A stretch of 64,000 nucleotides of DNA from Candidatus Halocynthiibacter alkanivorans (GTDB lineage: Bacteria; Pseudomonadota; Alphaproteobacteria; Rhodobacterales; Rhodobacteraceae), in assembly GCF_003333265.1 (NCBI RefSeq), contig NZ_QOLB01000130.1, forward strand, positions 1 through 64,000. Reading direction: 5' to 3'. Shown in pieces: positions 47,945 to 56,829 of the stretch. A program made the translations under genes and the position numbers. The notes beneath the pieces were generated by a model. The model was not told where the DNA came from, ran no database searches, and saw only the letters and a program-made list of their open reading frames with translations. Numbering within the stretch: position 1 is the stretch's first letter; every line of letters begins with the position of its first letter.

Positions 47945-48781
47945 ATGCAAACCCCGCCAAAACTGACCGACCGCCAGGCGCTGCTGCGCAACCGGACCCG
48001 CGCGCTTCGATCCGCCACGCCGGCGCTGTTTCTGCATGAAGAAGCCGTGTCAGAAGTTCAGGATCGGCTGAGCATGGTTAACAGAACCTTTACAGACATG
48101 GCGGTGATCACCGGTTTCCCGGCGCTCTGGGCCGCCGCATTCCCTGGTGCCACCATTGCTGCTGATGAAGATACCCTGGCTTTGGACCCCGGCAGTTTTG
48201 ACCTGGTGATCCACGCCATGGCGCTGCACTGGGCCGGAGATCCGGTGGGACAGCTGGTACAGGCGCGCCGGGCCCTGCGCCCCGACGGGTTGTTTATGGC
48301 GGTGTTTTTTGGCGGTCAGACGCTGCATGAGCTGCGCAGCTGCCTGGGTGAGGCCGAAAGCCGCACCAGTGGCAGCCTGTCCCTGCGCATCTTGCCGATG
48401 GGGGAAATCCGCGATCTGGGCGGCTTGCTGCAACGGGCTGGTTTTGCGCTGCCGGTGGCGGACAGTGCCCCGCGCCATGTGACCTATGAAAGCGCCTTTC
48501 ACCTGATGCGGGATCTGCGCGCAATGGGGGAAAACAACGCGCTCGCGCAACGCAACCGCCGCCCGGCACTGCGTAACCTGTTCTCCACCGCCGCCGATAT
48601 TTATGCCGATACTTATCCGGCCGGAGACGGGCGCATCCAGGCGACCTTTGAAATGCTGGTGCTGACTGGCTGGGCCCCGGATGAAAGCCAGCAAAAACCG
48701 CTGCGCCCCGGCTCTGCCCGCGCCCGGCTGGCCGACGCGCTCAGCGCTGAAGAATTCAAACTGCCCGACCGCGCCGGTTGA
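47945..48781 (+). CDS. NDUFAF5-like methyltransferase-fold protein
   Basis: The 278-residue product matches the alphaproteobacterial family related to the complex I assembly factor NDUFAF5: the LVIHAMALHWAGDPVGQL segment, LFMAVFFGGQTLHELR and the C-terminal region are typical. The SAM-binding motif I normally reading DxGCGxG is replaced by AVITGFPALWAAAFPG, so the usual cofactor binding is doubtful. A role in NADH dehydrogenase maturation is inferred from the family; no nuo gene is nearby. Confidence 0.75.
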   Translation: MQTPPKLTDRQALLRNRTRALRSATPALFLHEEAVSEVQDRLSMVNRTFTDMAVITGFPALWAAAFPGATIAADEDTLALDPGSFDLVIHAMALHWAGDPVGQLVQARRALRPDGLFMAVFFGGQTLHELRSCLGEAESRTSGSLSLRILPMGEIRDLGGLLQRAGFALPVADSAPRHVTYESAFHLMRDLRAMGENNALAQRNRRPALRNLFSTAADIYADTYPAGDGRIQATFEMLVLTGWAPDESQQKPLRPGSARARLADALSAEEFKLPDRAG

Positions 48782-48877
48782 CGCCCCTATTCACGCTCGC
48801 CGTTGATCAGGCCAGTTGACGCGCCCGCTAAACCGGGTATTTCCAGACCCAACCCCAGCACGACACAGGACAACATC

Positions 48878-49942
48878 ATGGTTTCCTCCGAAAAAACAGC
48901 TGCCGCCTGCCCGGCACACGCGCCGAGCAATCACCCGGAGATCGCGCCGTCCCGGATTGGGGTGCTGCTGGCAAACCTTGGCACCCCGGACGCCACCGAT
49001 TACTGGTCCATGCGCCGGTATCTGAGCGAATTCCTCTCCGACAAGCGCGTTGTCGACCACCCGCGCTGGAAATGGCAGCCGGTTCTGCAACTGATCATCC
49101 TGAGCTTTCGTCCTTTTAAATCCGGTGCGGCGTATCGCACGATCTGGAATATGGAGAAAAACGAAAGCCCGTTGCTGACCATCACCCGGGATCAGAAAGA
49201 CGCCATATCCGCCCGGCTGCGCGCGCAATACGGCGATCAGGTCATGGTGGATTTCTGCATGCGCTATGGCAATCCGTCGACCAAATCGCGGGTGCGTGAA
49301 ATGGTAGCGGCAGGTTGCGACAAAATCCTGTTTTTCCCGCTCTATCCCCAGGCCGCCGGTGCCACCAGCTTCACCGCCAATGACGCTTTTTTCCGCGCCT
49401 TGTCCGAAGAGACCTGGCAGCCGGCCGCCCGCACCGTGCCAGCCTATTTCGACCACCCCGCCTATATCAAAGCGCTGGCCGCGTCCGTGCAGGCCGGCTA
49501 CGACGCCCTGTCAGACAAGCCCGATATTCTGGTGGTCTCCTATCACGGCATGCCAAAACGCTATCTGATGCAGGGCGACGCCTATCATTGTCAGTGCCAG
49601 AAAACGACCCGGCTGCTGCGCGAAGAACTCGGTTGGGAAAAAGATAAAATCACCACAAGTTTTCAGTCGATTTTTGGTCGGGAAGAGTGGCTGAAACCCT
49701 ATACCGTTGAAGAAGTCACCCGTCTGGCCGAATCAGGCAAAAAGAAAATCGCCGTGATTGCGCCCGCGTTTTCCGCCGATTGCATCGAGACCCTGGAAGA
49801 AATCAAAGAAGAGATCCGGGAAAGTTTTGAACATGCCGGCGGCGAGCAGTTCACCTATATTCCCTGTCTCAACGACAATGCAGACCACATCGAAGCGCTC
49901 TGTACGGTGATTGATGAAAACCTCGGCGGCTGGGTCAGCTAA
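48878..49942 (+). CDS. hemH: Ferrochelatase
   Basis: Inserts iron into protoporphyrin IX to make heme. From ATG 48878 the protein has 354 residues; the core starts IGVLLANLGTPDATDY and includes the catalytic histidine in VVSYHGMPKRYL and the ECLE-like IAPAFSADCIETLEEI segment. A longer frame begins at 48803, but ATG 48878 with the CACAGGA ribosome-binding site is more natural. A terminator and a convergent small gene follow. Confidence 0.95.
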   Translation: MVSSEKTAAACPAHAPSNHPEIAPSRIGVLLANLGTPDATDYWSMRRYLSEFLSDKRVVDHPRWKWQPVLQLIILSFRPFKSGAAYRTIWNMEKNESPLLTITRDQKDAISARLRAQYGDQVMVDFCMRYGNPSTKSRVREMVAAGCDKILFFPLYPQAAGATSFTANDAFFRALSEETWQPAARTVPAYFDHPAYIKALAASVQAGYDALSDKPDILVVSYHGMPKRYLMQGDAYHCQCQKTTRLLREELGWEKDKITTSFQSIFGREEWLKPYTVEEVTRLAESGKKKIAVIAPAFSADCIETLEEIKEEIRESFEHAGGEQFTYIPCLNDNADHIEALCTVIDENLGGWVS

Positions 49943-49977
49943 CCCCTGAATGCCGGTGGAGCCCGGCCACGAAAAAA

Positions 49978-49999
49978 GGGCGGTGGATCGCCACCGCCC
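49978..49999 (-). terminator. Terminator between hemH and the small peptide gene
   Basis: GGGCGGTGG (49978-49986) pairs with CCACCGCCC (49991-49999) around a four-base loop. The A-run at 49972-49977 gives a T-run on the minus strand, so it ends the small-peptide transcript; it may also help to stop hemH transcripts. Confidence 0.8.
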
Positions 50000-50030
50000 C
50001 TTATATTCTTGGGTCCTGTGAAATCAGGAC

Positions 50031-50222
50031 TTAGTCGTTAGCAGCAACTGCAGCAGCTACCAGAGCCAGCAGCAGCAGTGGCACAAGATAGCCACCAGCG
50101 GACGAAGAAGCTTCTTCTACGACAGCCATTGGCATTTCTTCAACGACGGGTTCGCTGTAACCGCCAGCAAAAGCTGCGGAACCGGCGACAACAAATGCAG
50201 CAGCAACGATAAGTTTTTTCAT
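50031..50222 (-). CDS. 63-residue exported/membrane peptide of unknown function
   Basis: The product starts with a signal peptide (KKLIVAAAFVVAGSAAFA, cleavage near residue 19) followed by an acidic linker (PVVEEMPMAVVEEASSS) and a hydrophobic C-terminal helix (YLVPLLLLALVAAAVAA) ending in ND. It has a GGAG ribosome-binding site seven bases before ATG 50222; a longer frame to 50270 lacks support. It lies convergent to hemH, has its own terminator, and its promoter region carries two palindromes. Similar small genes beside ferrochelatase are often misnamed ferrochelatase; it contains no such domain. Its function is unknown. Confidence 0.75.
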   Translation of the reverse strand: MKKLIVAAAFVVAGSAAFAGGYSEPVVEEMPMAVVEEASSSAGGYLVPLLLLALVAAAVAAND

Positions 50223-50267
50223 GTCTTTTCTCCAGATTACCCCAACGGCAAACACACTGACGCCAGG

Positions 50268-50296
50268 CACATATGTGTAACTGTACGTACAGTTAC
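50268..50296 (-). promoter_or_regulatory. Two adjacent palindromes upstream of the small peptide gene
   Basis: CACATATGTG (50268-50277) abuts the perfect 20-bp palindrome GTAACTGTACGTACAGTTAC (50277-50296). Both lie 46-75 bases upstream of the peptide start. On the minus strand a TTGAAA-like -35 element (50315-50320) is followed by the larger palindrome, so a repressor there could overlap the promoter. The binding factor is unknown. Confidence 0.6.
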
Positions 50297-51120
50297 GATT
50301 ATTTCATCATATTTTTCAATTCTGAGCATAAAGCTACGCCCAGAACGGCGAAAAATGTCGTCAAATTGGCAACACTTCAGCGCCATTATTCGTGCGCATA
50401 TAAAGCTCTGCAAGGTGTTCGTTGTAAAGCCCGATACCGCGGTTTGACGATCACCGGTCTATTTTCCCCCTTGTTCCGCACTTTTCTGACAACGGGATAT
50501 TTGCGTTGGCAATATCACCTGAGCGTGCAGGAGCCCCCCGTTCTTGCGGCTGGGAAAATGCGCTTGCGACAGTTTTGCCACCTTTTGAAAGACGTTCTTC
50601 AGGCAAATTGGCGCCGGGGAATTAGCCGGCATCACCTGCGTCCTTGATCAGGTTTTTCGTCTGACGGCCGCCGGTGGTGTCGTGAAACAGTGGACCTGGG
50701 ACCGGCCCGGGACCCGTAAAATAAAGCCACTGCGCAGATTCCGGTCTCAAATGCCTTTATGCAGGTGCCCGGGTTTAGACCGCCTGTCCGGGGCATCGGA
50801 TGGGTGAACTGTTGCGCGGCAACAATCAGCCAGACACCCGTCGCCACCGGGCTGCCCCTCAAACCAGGCCCGTGCAGACGCGGAAATCCTGGCGGCATCG
50901 CCGGTCTTCGTAATTGCGCTGCGGTTCGCCAATACACTGTGTCAGGGCTTCAGACCGCCTTCGTTTCTCACGGAAAATTGTTCTGACCGCCCGGGTTTAT
51001 GGCGCGAAAGCCTCAGTCTTGCGGCAAACAGGCACGAAGCCGCCACTGGCACGGGTAAAGTTTGCCCCTGACACATCAACACGTTAGTGCTCGCTTTAAA
51101 CCTTTTCAGGAGTGTCGTGA
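50297..51120. other. Gene-poor region of about 820 bases
   Basis: No open frame here has a good ribosome-binding site, family signature or codon pattern, and no tRNA or known riboswitch fold was recognised. Its left part is less GC-rich than the surroundings. The last 20 bases contain the AGGAG ribosome-binding site of the CAP-domain gene. A long untranslated leader, an unrecognised RNA or a decayed gene are possible. Confidence 0.5.
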
Positions 51121-51672
51121 ATGTTGCGGATTTTTAGCCTTCTTCTGGTGGCCCTTGTCACGTTGAGCGCCTGTGCCGCGCCAGCGCCAATCATAGGTGC
51201 GGATGGCAAACCCATTCAGAAACTTTATCGTATTCAACCCCGCAACGAAGCCAAAATTCAGTTCCGCGTGCTGGATTCGGTCAATGCACTGCGGCTGGCG
51301 TCCGGTGCAAAGCCTGTTGCGATGAATGCGCAATTGACCGCAGCGGCGGCAACCCATTCCCGCGACATGTCGGTCCAAAACCGACCCTGGCATTTTGGCT
51401 CTGATGGTTCCTCCCCGATCGAACGGGTCGCCCGTGCCGGCTACAGCGGTGAAATGACCGGCGAGCTGATCTCTGAAACCTACGAAACTGAGCTGGAAAC
51501 CCTGGCCGCCTGGATGGACCAGCCCGACACCCGCCGGGTGATCCTGGAAGCCGATGCGACAGATCTTGGATTTTCCTGGTATCAGGAAGAGACCGGAAAA
51601 ATCTGGTGGACCATGGTTCTGGGCGAAAACGAAGCTGTTCTGGACACGTTGCTGGGCGCAGCTACGCAATAA
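51121..51672 (+). CDS. CAP-domain lipoprotein
   Basis: The 183-residue product begins with a lipoprotein signal peptide and lipobox LSAC (C18). The rest matches the CAP/SCP extracellular domain: ALRLASGAKPVAMNAQLTAA, AATHSRDMSVQNRPWHFG and a final WWTMVLGENEA segment. Bacterial CAP proteins are secreted or envelope-bound with mostly unknown functions. Its 3' end overlaps the convergent L,D-transpeptidase gene by 11 bases. Confidence 0.88.
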   Translation: MLRIFSLLLVALVTLSACAAPAPIIGADGKPIQKLYRIQPRNEAKIQFRVLDSVNALRLASGAKPVAMNAQLTAAAATHSRDMSVQNRPWHFGSDGSSPIERVARAGYSGEMTGELISETYETELETLAAWMDQPDTRRVILEADATDLGFSWYQEETGKIWWTMVLGENEAVLDTLLGAATQ

Positions 51673-52174
51673 TATCAATCACCGTGCCGTTTTTGACCAT
51701 GGTCCAGATTTCTTCGATATTGCGGTCAGAAACGGCAATACAGCCAGCGGTCCAGTCCCGGCCCAGCCCATAGCCCTGCCCGGCACGACCATGAATAAAT
51801 ATATCGCCGCCCGGGCTTTTGCCCGCGACGCGCGCCTCGGCGATGTCTTGTGCGTTCGGGTAGGAAATCCCCAATGACAGGTAATACTGGCTCTGTGGAT
51901 TGCGCCGGTCGATAATATAGCGCCCCTCGGGCGTCTTGCCGTCACCTTCAAATTTCTTGTCGCCCAGCGGCGCATAGCCCAGCCCGACGTCATAGCTTCT
52001 CAGCACGTCCTGACCGTTCAGCAGGAATAGTTTGCGTTTGCCCTTGGCCAGGATCACCCGCGTCACCTCAGGTCCCGAATACACCACAGCACCGGATAAA
52101 ATGCTGGATTTTCGCGAACAGGCGGACAGAATGCCCGCCGCCATAGCTGCCAGAACGGCGCGTCTTTTCCACAT
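51662..52174 (-). CDS. L,D-transpeptidase family lipoprotein (YkuD domain)
   Basis: Envelope enzyme that forms or remodels L,D cross-links in peptidoglycan or anchors proteins to it. The 170-residue product has a lipobox LSAC (C19) and a YkuD domain with histidine H128 (IFIHGRAGQGYG) and nucleophile C145 (TAGCIAVSD). At 170 residues it is a minimal form. It is convergent with the CAP lipoprotein gene and divergent by orientation from nothing else nearby. Confidence 0.9.
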   Translation of the reverse strand: MWKRRAVLAAMAAGILSACSRKSSILSGAVVYSGPEVTRVILAKGKRKLFLLNGQDVLRSYDVGLGYAPLGDKKFEGDGKTPEGRYIIDRRNPQSQYYLSLGISYPNAQDIAEARVAGKSPGGDIFIHGRAGQGYGLGRDWTAGCIAVSDRNIEEIWTMVKNGTVIDIIA

Positions 52175-52248
52175 GATTGCTGCCTCAGAGCTGTTATTTT
52201 GTCCCAGACTAACCTGGATCGCTGGGCCAAAAAACCCGGCAGCGCTTG

Positions 52249-53460
52249 TCAGCGCGTAAAAGAGGCCACAACTTCGACGTGTGGCGACCAGCGGAATTGG
52301 TCCACCACATCCACCCAGTTCAGGCTAAACCCGGCGTCTGTCAGCGTTTTTGCGTCGCGCGCGAAGCTGACCGGGTTGCAGGACACCGCAGCGATTGTGG
52401 ACACACCGGAGCGCGCCAGTTCCGCGATCTGCGCCTCGGCACCGGCACGTGGCGGGTCAATCACCACCGAATCATATGATTTCAGCTCTTCCGGCAGCAC
52501 CGGACGGCGGAACAGGTCGCGGGTCTCAGTTGTCACCAGCTTCAGGCCCTGCGCCCGGCGCCAGCCCTTGTCCAGCGCCGCCAGCATGTCGCCCTCACTC
52601 TCAACCGCGTGCACTTCGGCATTTTCAGCCAGTGGCAGCGAAAAGGTACCGCAGCCCGCAAACAGGTCCAGCACCCGCTTGCTGTCACCGGTAACTTCGC
52701 GCACCGCCTCAAGCAGCGCCGCTTCGCCCTCGGCGGTGGCCTGGAGGAAAGCACCCGGAGGCGGGGTAACCAGGGCTTTGCCAAATCTGTGTGCCGCCGG
52801 GCGGCGTTCCGCGACCTGTTCTTCATTCCAGCACAGGCGCGCCAGGTTGAACTTTTCCGCCAGTGCCGCCAATTCGACCCACATCTGGCCTTCCAGCGCT
52901 TTGCCATTGCTTACCGAGACATCGGCGCCACCTTCGCTGATGGTGACAGTCAGGGTGATCACACCTTTGCGCGATGCGCCGGCCACGGTCAGCGCCTCCA
53001 ACGCCGGAGTTAAGGCCATCAGATCCGGATGCATCAGTTTGCAGTTCGGCACTTCAATCAGCGTATCTGACCCGCGCGCATGCAGCCCGATCATGGCACC
53101 GTTTTTGGTGCGTTTGCCGGCAAAAGCGGCACGACGGCGGGACCGCGCCGGTGACGTCAGTACTTTGCGGATCTCAGTGTCCAGCCCCTGATAGGTCAGG
53201 GCAGAGCGCACGATGGCGGCTTTCCACTCTGCCACAAAAGGCTCGGCCGCATGTTGCAGCGAACAGCCGCCACAGGCTTTGTAATGGGAGCACACCGGTT
53301 TTACCCGGATATCAGAGGGCACCAGAATGCGCGGCGCCACCATATTGGCCCCCGTAACCTCGCCCTCAACAACTTCACCAGGAAGAGCCATCGGCACAAA
53401 AACCGGACCCGCGGCAATGCCGTCGCCCAAATGTCCCAGCCGTTCAATCGTGACTTTCAT
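52249..53460 (-). CDS. TrmA/RumA-family 5-methyluridine RNA methyltransferase
   Basis: Class I SAM-dependent methyltransferase acting on a uridine of rRNA or tRNA. The 403-residue product has an iron-sulfur-type cysteine cluster C57, C63 and C66 (VCSHYKACGGCSLQH), the motif LDLFAGCGTFSLPLA, DPPRAGAE and the catalytic cysteine near residue 361 (VSCNPVSFARD). ATG 53460 is chosen over a longer frame. No named rlmC/rlmD assignment is attempted because the RNA target is uncertain. It is 74 bases downstream of cca on the same strand. Confidence 0.9.
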   Translation of the reverse strand: MKVTIERLGHLGDGIAAGPVFVPMALPGEVVEGEVTGANMVAPRILVPSDIRVKPVCSHYKACGGCSLQHAAEPFVAEWKAAIVRSALTYQGLDTEIRKVLTSPARSRRRAAFAGKRTKNGAMIGLHARGSDTLIEVPNCKLMHPDLMALTPALEALTVAGASRKGVITLTVTISEGGADVSVSNGKALEGQMWVELAALAEKFNLARLCWNEEQVAERRPAAHRFGKALVTPPPGAFLQATAEGEAALLEAVREVTGDSKRVLDLFAGCGTFSLPLAENAEVHAVESEGDMLAALDKGWRRAQGLKLVTTETRDLFRRPVLPEELKSYDSVVIDPPRAGAEAQIAELARSGVSTIAAVSCNPVSFARDAKTLTDAGFSLNWVDVVDQFRWSPHVEVVASFTR

Positions 53461-53534
53461 GTGCTTGCCTTCCTGCTTGCTCAATGGGCGCCTATAACGC
53501 GATTGTGCAGCACCGTCGAGCCGCTGTCGCATTT

Positions 53535-54686
53535 TCACGCCAAAAGCGCGTCCCGCCCCAGCTCAAAGCCGCTTTTGATCCAGCGCGCTTCAAGCCGGCG
53601 CAACTCATCGCCCAGCGCCACGCCCTGAAACCGGTCCATCAGATCCGCCGCCCGCACCGGGAATCCAGCCGCCTGACCCAGCGCGATCTGATCGCCAGCA
53701 TCCGTCGCCACCGGGGTTTCTATCATAGCAGCCCCCAAAAGAGTCACATCCCAGGCGGTGTCTGCACCAAAGCGATACGCCATCTCCGCCGCGCCCTGCC
53801 CGGCATTGATCAGCTCGCGCAACAGCGCCACCTGTTTGCATTGTTTTTTGGACAAGCGCAGATCAGCGGGCTCTGCCACGCCGCCCAGAGCCACCAGACG
53901 GCGCATCCCGCGTGGAGCAACGCCAGACAACGTCTCAAGATGCAGCAGAGGCAACAGCGCGCGCACCGATCCGCCGGGCCAGATGCGCGACAATACGGTA
54001 GACTGCTCCATCGCCGCCAGCGCCATGCCCGGGTCCGGCGCCCTCAGAAGCTTGCCAAACTCTGCGCCCACACGTTCACGCGACAGGCTTTCAATGCCGT
54101 CGGCGTGCTCAGAGCAGGCCGCAAGCCCGTCTGCATCCATGCCAGCTTCATCATCGCTATACCAGGCGTGAAAGCGGAAAAACCGCAGAATGCGCAGATA
54201 ATCTTCCTGAATGCGCTGCGCCGGATCATCGATAAAGCGCAGGCGCCGGGCCTTCAGATCCTCAAGCCCGCCAAGAGGGTCCGTCACCGTGCCGTCCGCC
54301 GAGGCATACAGCGCGTTGATGGTAAAATCACGGCGATGCGCGTCCTCAGACACGGTATCGGCAAAGGCAACCACCGCGTGGCGGCCATGGGTCTCTACAT
54401 CGCGGCGAAACGTGGTGATTTCATAGGGAACGCCTGCGGCAACCACGGTCACCGTGCCATGGTCGATCCCGGTCGGGATGGCTTTCAAACCCGCTGCACG
54501 GGCCAGTTCGATCACCCGCTCCGGCCGGGCGTTGGTTGTGATATCGATGTCAGACACCGGCACGCCCATCAGCGCATTGCGCACACAGCCGCCGACAAAC
54601 CAGGCTTCAAATCCCGCATCCGTCAGCATCGCCATGACGCTCTGTGTCGCGGCGGAATCGATCCAGGGCCCTTTGAGCTGCGTCAC
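53535..54686 (-). CDS. cca: CCA tRNA nucleotidyltransferase
   Basis: Adds or repairs the CCA end of tRNA. The 383-residue class II-type protein has the nucleotidyltransferase motif FVGGCVRNALMG (residues about 30-41), the catalytic pair in SDIDITTNARPE, and RRDFTINALYAS. No HD domain is evident in the rest. It is preceded by a Nudix gene whose stop lies inside its start, so the two are coupled. Confidence 0.94.
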   Translation of the reverse strand: MTQLKGPWIDSAATQSVMAMLTDAGFEAWFVGGCVRNALMGVPVSDIDITTNARPERVIELARAAGLKAIPTGIDHGTVTVVAAGVPYEITTFRRDVETHGRHAVVAFADTVSEDAHRRDFTINALYASADGTVTDPLGGLEDLKARRLRFIDDPAQRIQEDYLRILRFFRFHAWYSDDEAGMDADGLAACSEHADGIESLSRERVGAEFGKLLRAPDPGMALAAMEQSTVLSRIWPGGSVRALLPLLHLETLSGVAPRGMRRLVALGGVAEPADLRLSKKQCKQVALLRELINAGQGAAEMAYRFGADTAWDVTLLGAAMIETPVATDAGDQIALGQAAGFPVRAADLMDRFQGVALGDELRRLEARWIKSGFELGRDALLA

Positions 54687-55285
54687 CGGCTCATCCGTTC
54701 AGCAAAACCGCGCAACACCCGCGCTGTCGCCCCCCAGATATAATAGGGGCCAAACGGGGCAGCGTAATATTTGCGGGGTCCGCCCTGCCAGATCCGTGAT
54801 TCAACCCGGTATCTCGCCGGGTCGGCCACGTGAGACAACGGCACACGAAACACTTCGGCCACTTCGCCGGGTTCCGGAACAGGTGTAAACTCCGCCCGCA
54901 CCCGCGCCACAACCGGCGTCATCGCAAAGGCAGTAACGGTTTTATGAACCGGCAATACACCCAGGATCTCAACGTTTTTCGGATCAAGCCCGATCTCTTC
55001 CCAGGCTTCACGCAAGGCTGCAGCTTCCGGGCTGGCATCGTCCTCGTCCACTTTACCGCCGGGAAAAGAGATCTGCCCGGGGTGATGTCTCAGAACGGAG
55101 GAACGTTTGGTCAGGATCAGCTCGACCCCGTCAGGACCGTCAATAAACGGCACCAGCACCGCTGCTTCGCGCAGCCTGCGCCCCGGAGGCAAATCAATAC
55201 CTGGGTTCAGGTCAAAATCAGACGTTGGGCCACTGTCGCAGCCCAGCGCCTTATTTATCGCAGCAAAGGGATCAGCCTTTGTCAC
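54683..55285 (-). CDS. CoA pyrophosphatase-type Nudix hydrolase
   Basis: Nudix enzyme of the NUDT7/YeaB type; 200 residues from GTG 55285. The Nudix box reads GGKVDEDDASPEAAALREAW with EEIG next, and the preceding LTKRSSVLRHHPGQISFPGG matches the CoA-pyrophosphatase signature (LTxRS-LxxHxGQxxFPGG). The GTG start has a GAGGAGAT ribosome-binding site and lies inside the end of hslO; an upstream in-frame ATG at 55384 would begin within hslO and is unlikely. Confidence 0.9.
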   Translation of the reverse strand: MTKADPFAAINKALGCDSGPTSDFDLNPGIDLPPGRRLREAAVLVPFIDGPDGVELILTKRSSVLRHHPGQISFPGGKVDEDDASPEAAALREAWEEIGLDPKNVEILGVLPVHKTVTAFAMTPVVARVRAEFTPVPEPGEVAEVFRVPLSHVADPARYRVESRIWQGGPRKYYAAPFGPYYIWGATARVLRGFAERMSR

Positions 55286-56273
55286 CCGCCATCTCCTCTT
55301 TCGCCTGAAAACCGAGCGTCGCCGGGTCAAAGCTGTAATGCGAGCCGCAGAACTGGCAATCTGCGGTGATGGTGCCGTCGTCACGGGTCATATGCACAAG
55401 TTCCCGGGCGGAATAGATCGACAGGCTCTGACGCACTTTGTCCTCGGAACAGCTGCAGCCAAAGCTCAGTTTCTGCGCGTCAAATATGCGGGGTTCTTCT
55501 TCGTGGAACAGGCGCACCAGAAGATTGGTCGGGGCAACGGACGGGCCGATCAGTTCCAGCACTTCCACTGAATCCAGCAAGATGTTTACCCGGTTCCAGT
55601 TTTCTGCAGCATCGCCGCTCAAAACATCTGCTGCGGCCAGAACACCCTCTTCGCCGGTGCCGCCTTCGCCCGTCACCTGCGGGCTTGCTTTTGGCATATG
55701 CTGCAGCATGACACCGCCCGCACGCCAGGATTCAGAGCCCTTTGCCAGCGTCGAGCGTCCGTGTTTGAGTTCAAAACGGGTTGGCAACTGTTCAGACTGG
55801 GCGAAATAGGTTTCCGCACAGTTGGCCAGTGAGTCACCGGCAATCGGGGTGATGCCCTGGTAGGGCACCATGCCTTCGCCCTGGTCGATCAGCACTGCAA
55901 AATAACCATTGCCAATTTGGGGAAAGGCGTCGCCATTGGGATCCAGACGCTCTTCATCATAGCTGGCGTAGGCCCGGATACGCGCCGGTTCCCCATTCTC
56001 GCCGGGACCATAATAATCGGTGGCAATCAGACGCGCCGCGCCAGAGCCGCGCACCTGCAGCGAAAGCTTCCAGCGCAGCTTGATAGATTCACCGATCAGC
56101 GCCGTCAGCAGGGCCATCTCCGCCACCAGTGCTTCGATCGCCGGCGGGTAATCATGCTGCGCCAGCACCTGATCCAGCACCCCATCCAGGCGGGCCACCC
56201 GGCCACGGATATCTGCGCGGTCCAGCTGAAAAGGAAGGACGGTGTCGTCCCAGGCAATTTTTGATCCGGTCAT
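55272..56273 (-). CDS. hslO: Redox-regulated chaperone Hsp33
   Basis: Holdase activated by oxidation. The 333-residue product has the zinc-binding cysteines C273, C275 (FGCSCSEDK), C306 and C309 (CQFCGSHY). It starts 100 bases from the divergent Nudix gene. The intervening CTATATAG could act as a -10 element in either direction. It is followed by, and overlaps, the CoA pyrophosphatase gene. Confidence 0.95.
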   Translation of the reverse strand: MTGSKIAWDDTVLPFQLDRADIRGRVARLDGVLDQVLAQHDYPPAIEALVAEMALLTALIGESIKLRWKLSLQVRGSGAARLIATDYYGPGENGEPARIRAYASYDEERLDPNGDAFPQIGNGYFAVLIDQGEGMVPYQGITPIAGDSLANCAETYFAQSEQLPTRFELKHGRSTLAKGSESWRAGGVMLQHMPKASPQVTGEGGTGEEGVLAAADVLSGDAAENWNRVNILLDSVEVLELIGPSVAPTNLLVRLFHEEEPRIFDAQKLSFGCSCSEDKVRQSLSIYSARELVHMTRDDGTITADCQFCGSHYSFDPATLGFQAKEEMAGDKG

Positions 56274-56373
56274 AGTGGCTTTCCTTGCGCATCGTGACCT
56301 GGCATGTCACGTCGGTCTTGGCTTATCGCGTCTATATAGGCACAACTACCGCAAACGAAAGAGCAAGGCCGCT

Positions 56374-56829
56374 ATGATCCGACGATATGACGAACCGGTA
56401 CGCCACGATGTGTCTTATAAATCGCGCCCTGGCGCCTATGCAGTTCTGGTACGGGACAGCAAAATACTGCTGACCTGGCAGGGCGCGCCACATGATGAGC
56501 TGCAACTTCCGGGCGGTGGTATTGATCCCGGCGAAGGCCCGCTGAACGCGCTGTATCGCGAAGTGTTTGAAGAAACCGGCTGGCGCATTGCAAACCCCCG
56601 GAAATTCGGCGTTTTCCGGCGCTATTGTTACATGCCGGAATATGGTTTCTGGGCCGAAAAGACCTGCCATATCTATGTCGCAACACCTGTTTTACGCCTG
56701 GGCCCACCTTCGGAGGCGGGCCATACAGCAGTCTGGGCAGATAAGGATCATGTTGCCGGCATAATCGCCGGTGAGGGCAACCGCGCCATGGTGCGCGCCG
56801 TGTTGAAACAACTGGCTCAGGTCTCGTAA
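56374..56829 (+). CDS. Nudix hydrolase
   Basis: A 151-residue Nudix enzyme with the box GGGIDPGEGPLNALYREVFE followed by ETGW. ATG 56374 is chosen over a longer frame beginning inside hslO. The conserved DEPVRHDVSYKSRPGAYAVL N-terminus resembles a Nudix subgroup widespread in alphaproteobacteria with unknown substrate. It ends overlapping the convergent response-regulator gene by 13 bases. Confidence 0.88.
   Translation: MIRRYDEPVRHDVSYKSRPGAYAVLVRDSKILLTWQGAPHDELQLPGGGIDPGEGPLNALYREVFEETGWRIANPRKFGVFRRYCYMPEYGFWAEKTCHIYVATPVLRLGPPSEAGHTAVWADKDHVAGIIAGEGNRAMVRAVLKQLAQVS

Noticed and set aside
50274-50291. A TGT-N12-ACA match to the PpsR/CrtJ site within the palindrome
   Set aside because: Short degenerate motif expected by chance, and no photosynthesis gene lies in the window; kept only as part of the unnamed palindrome.
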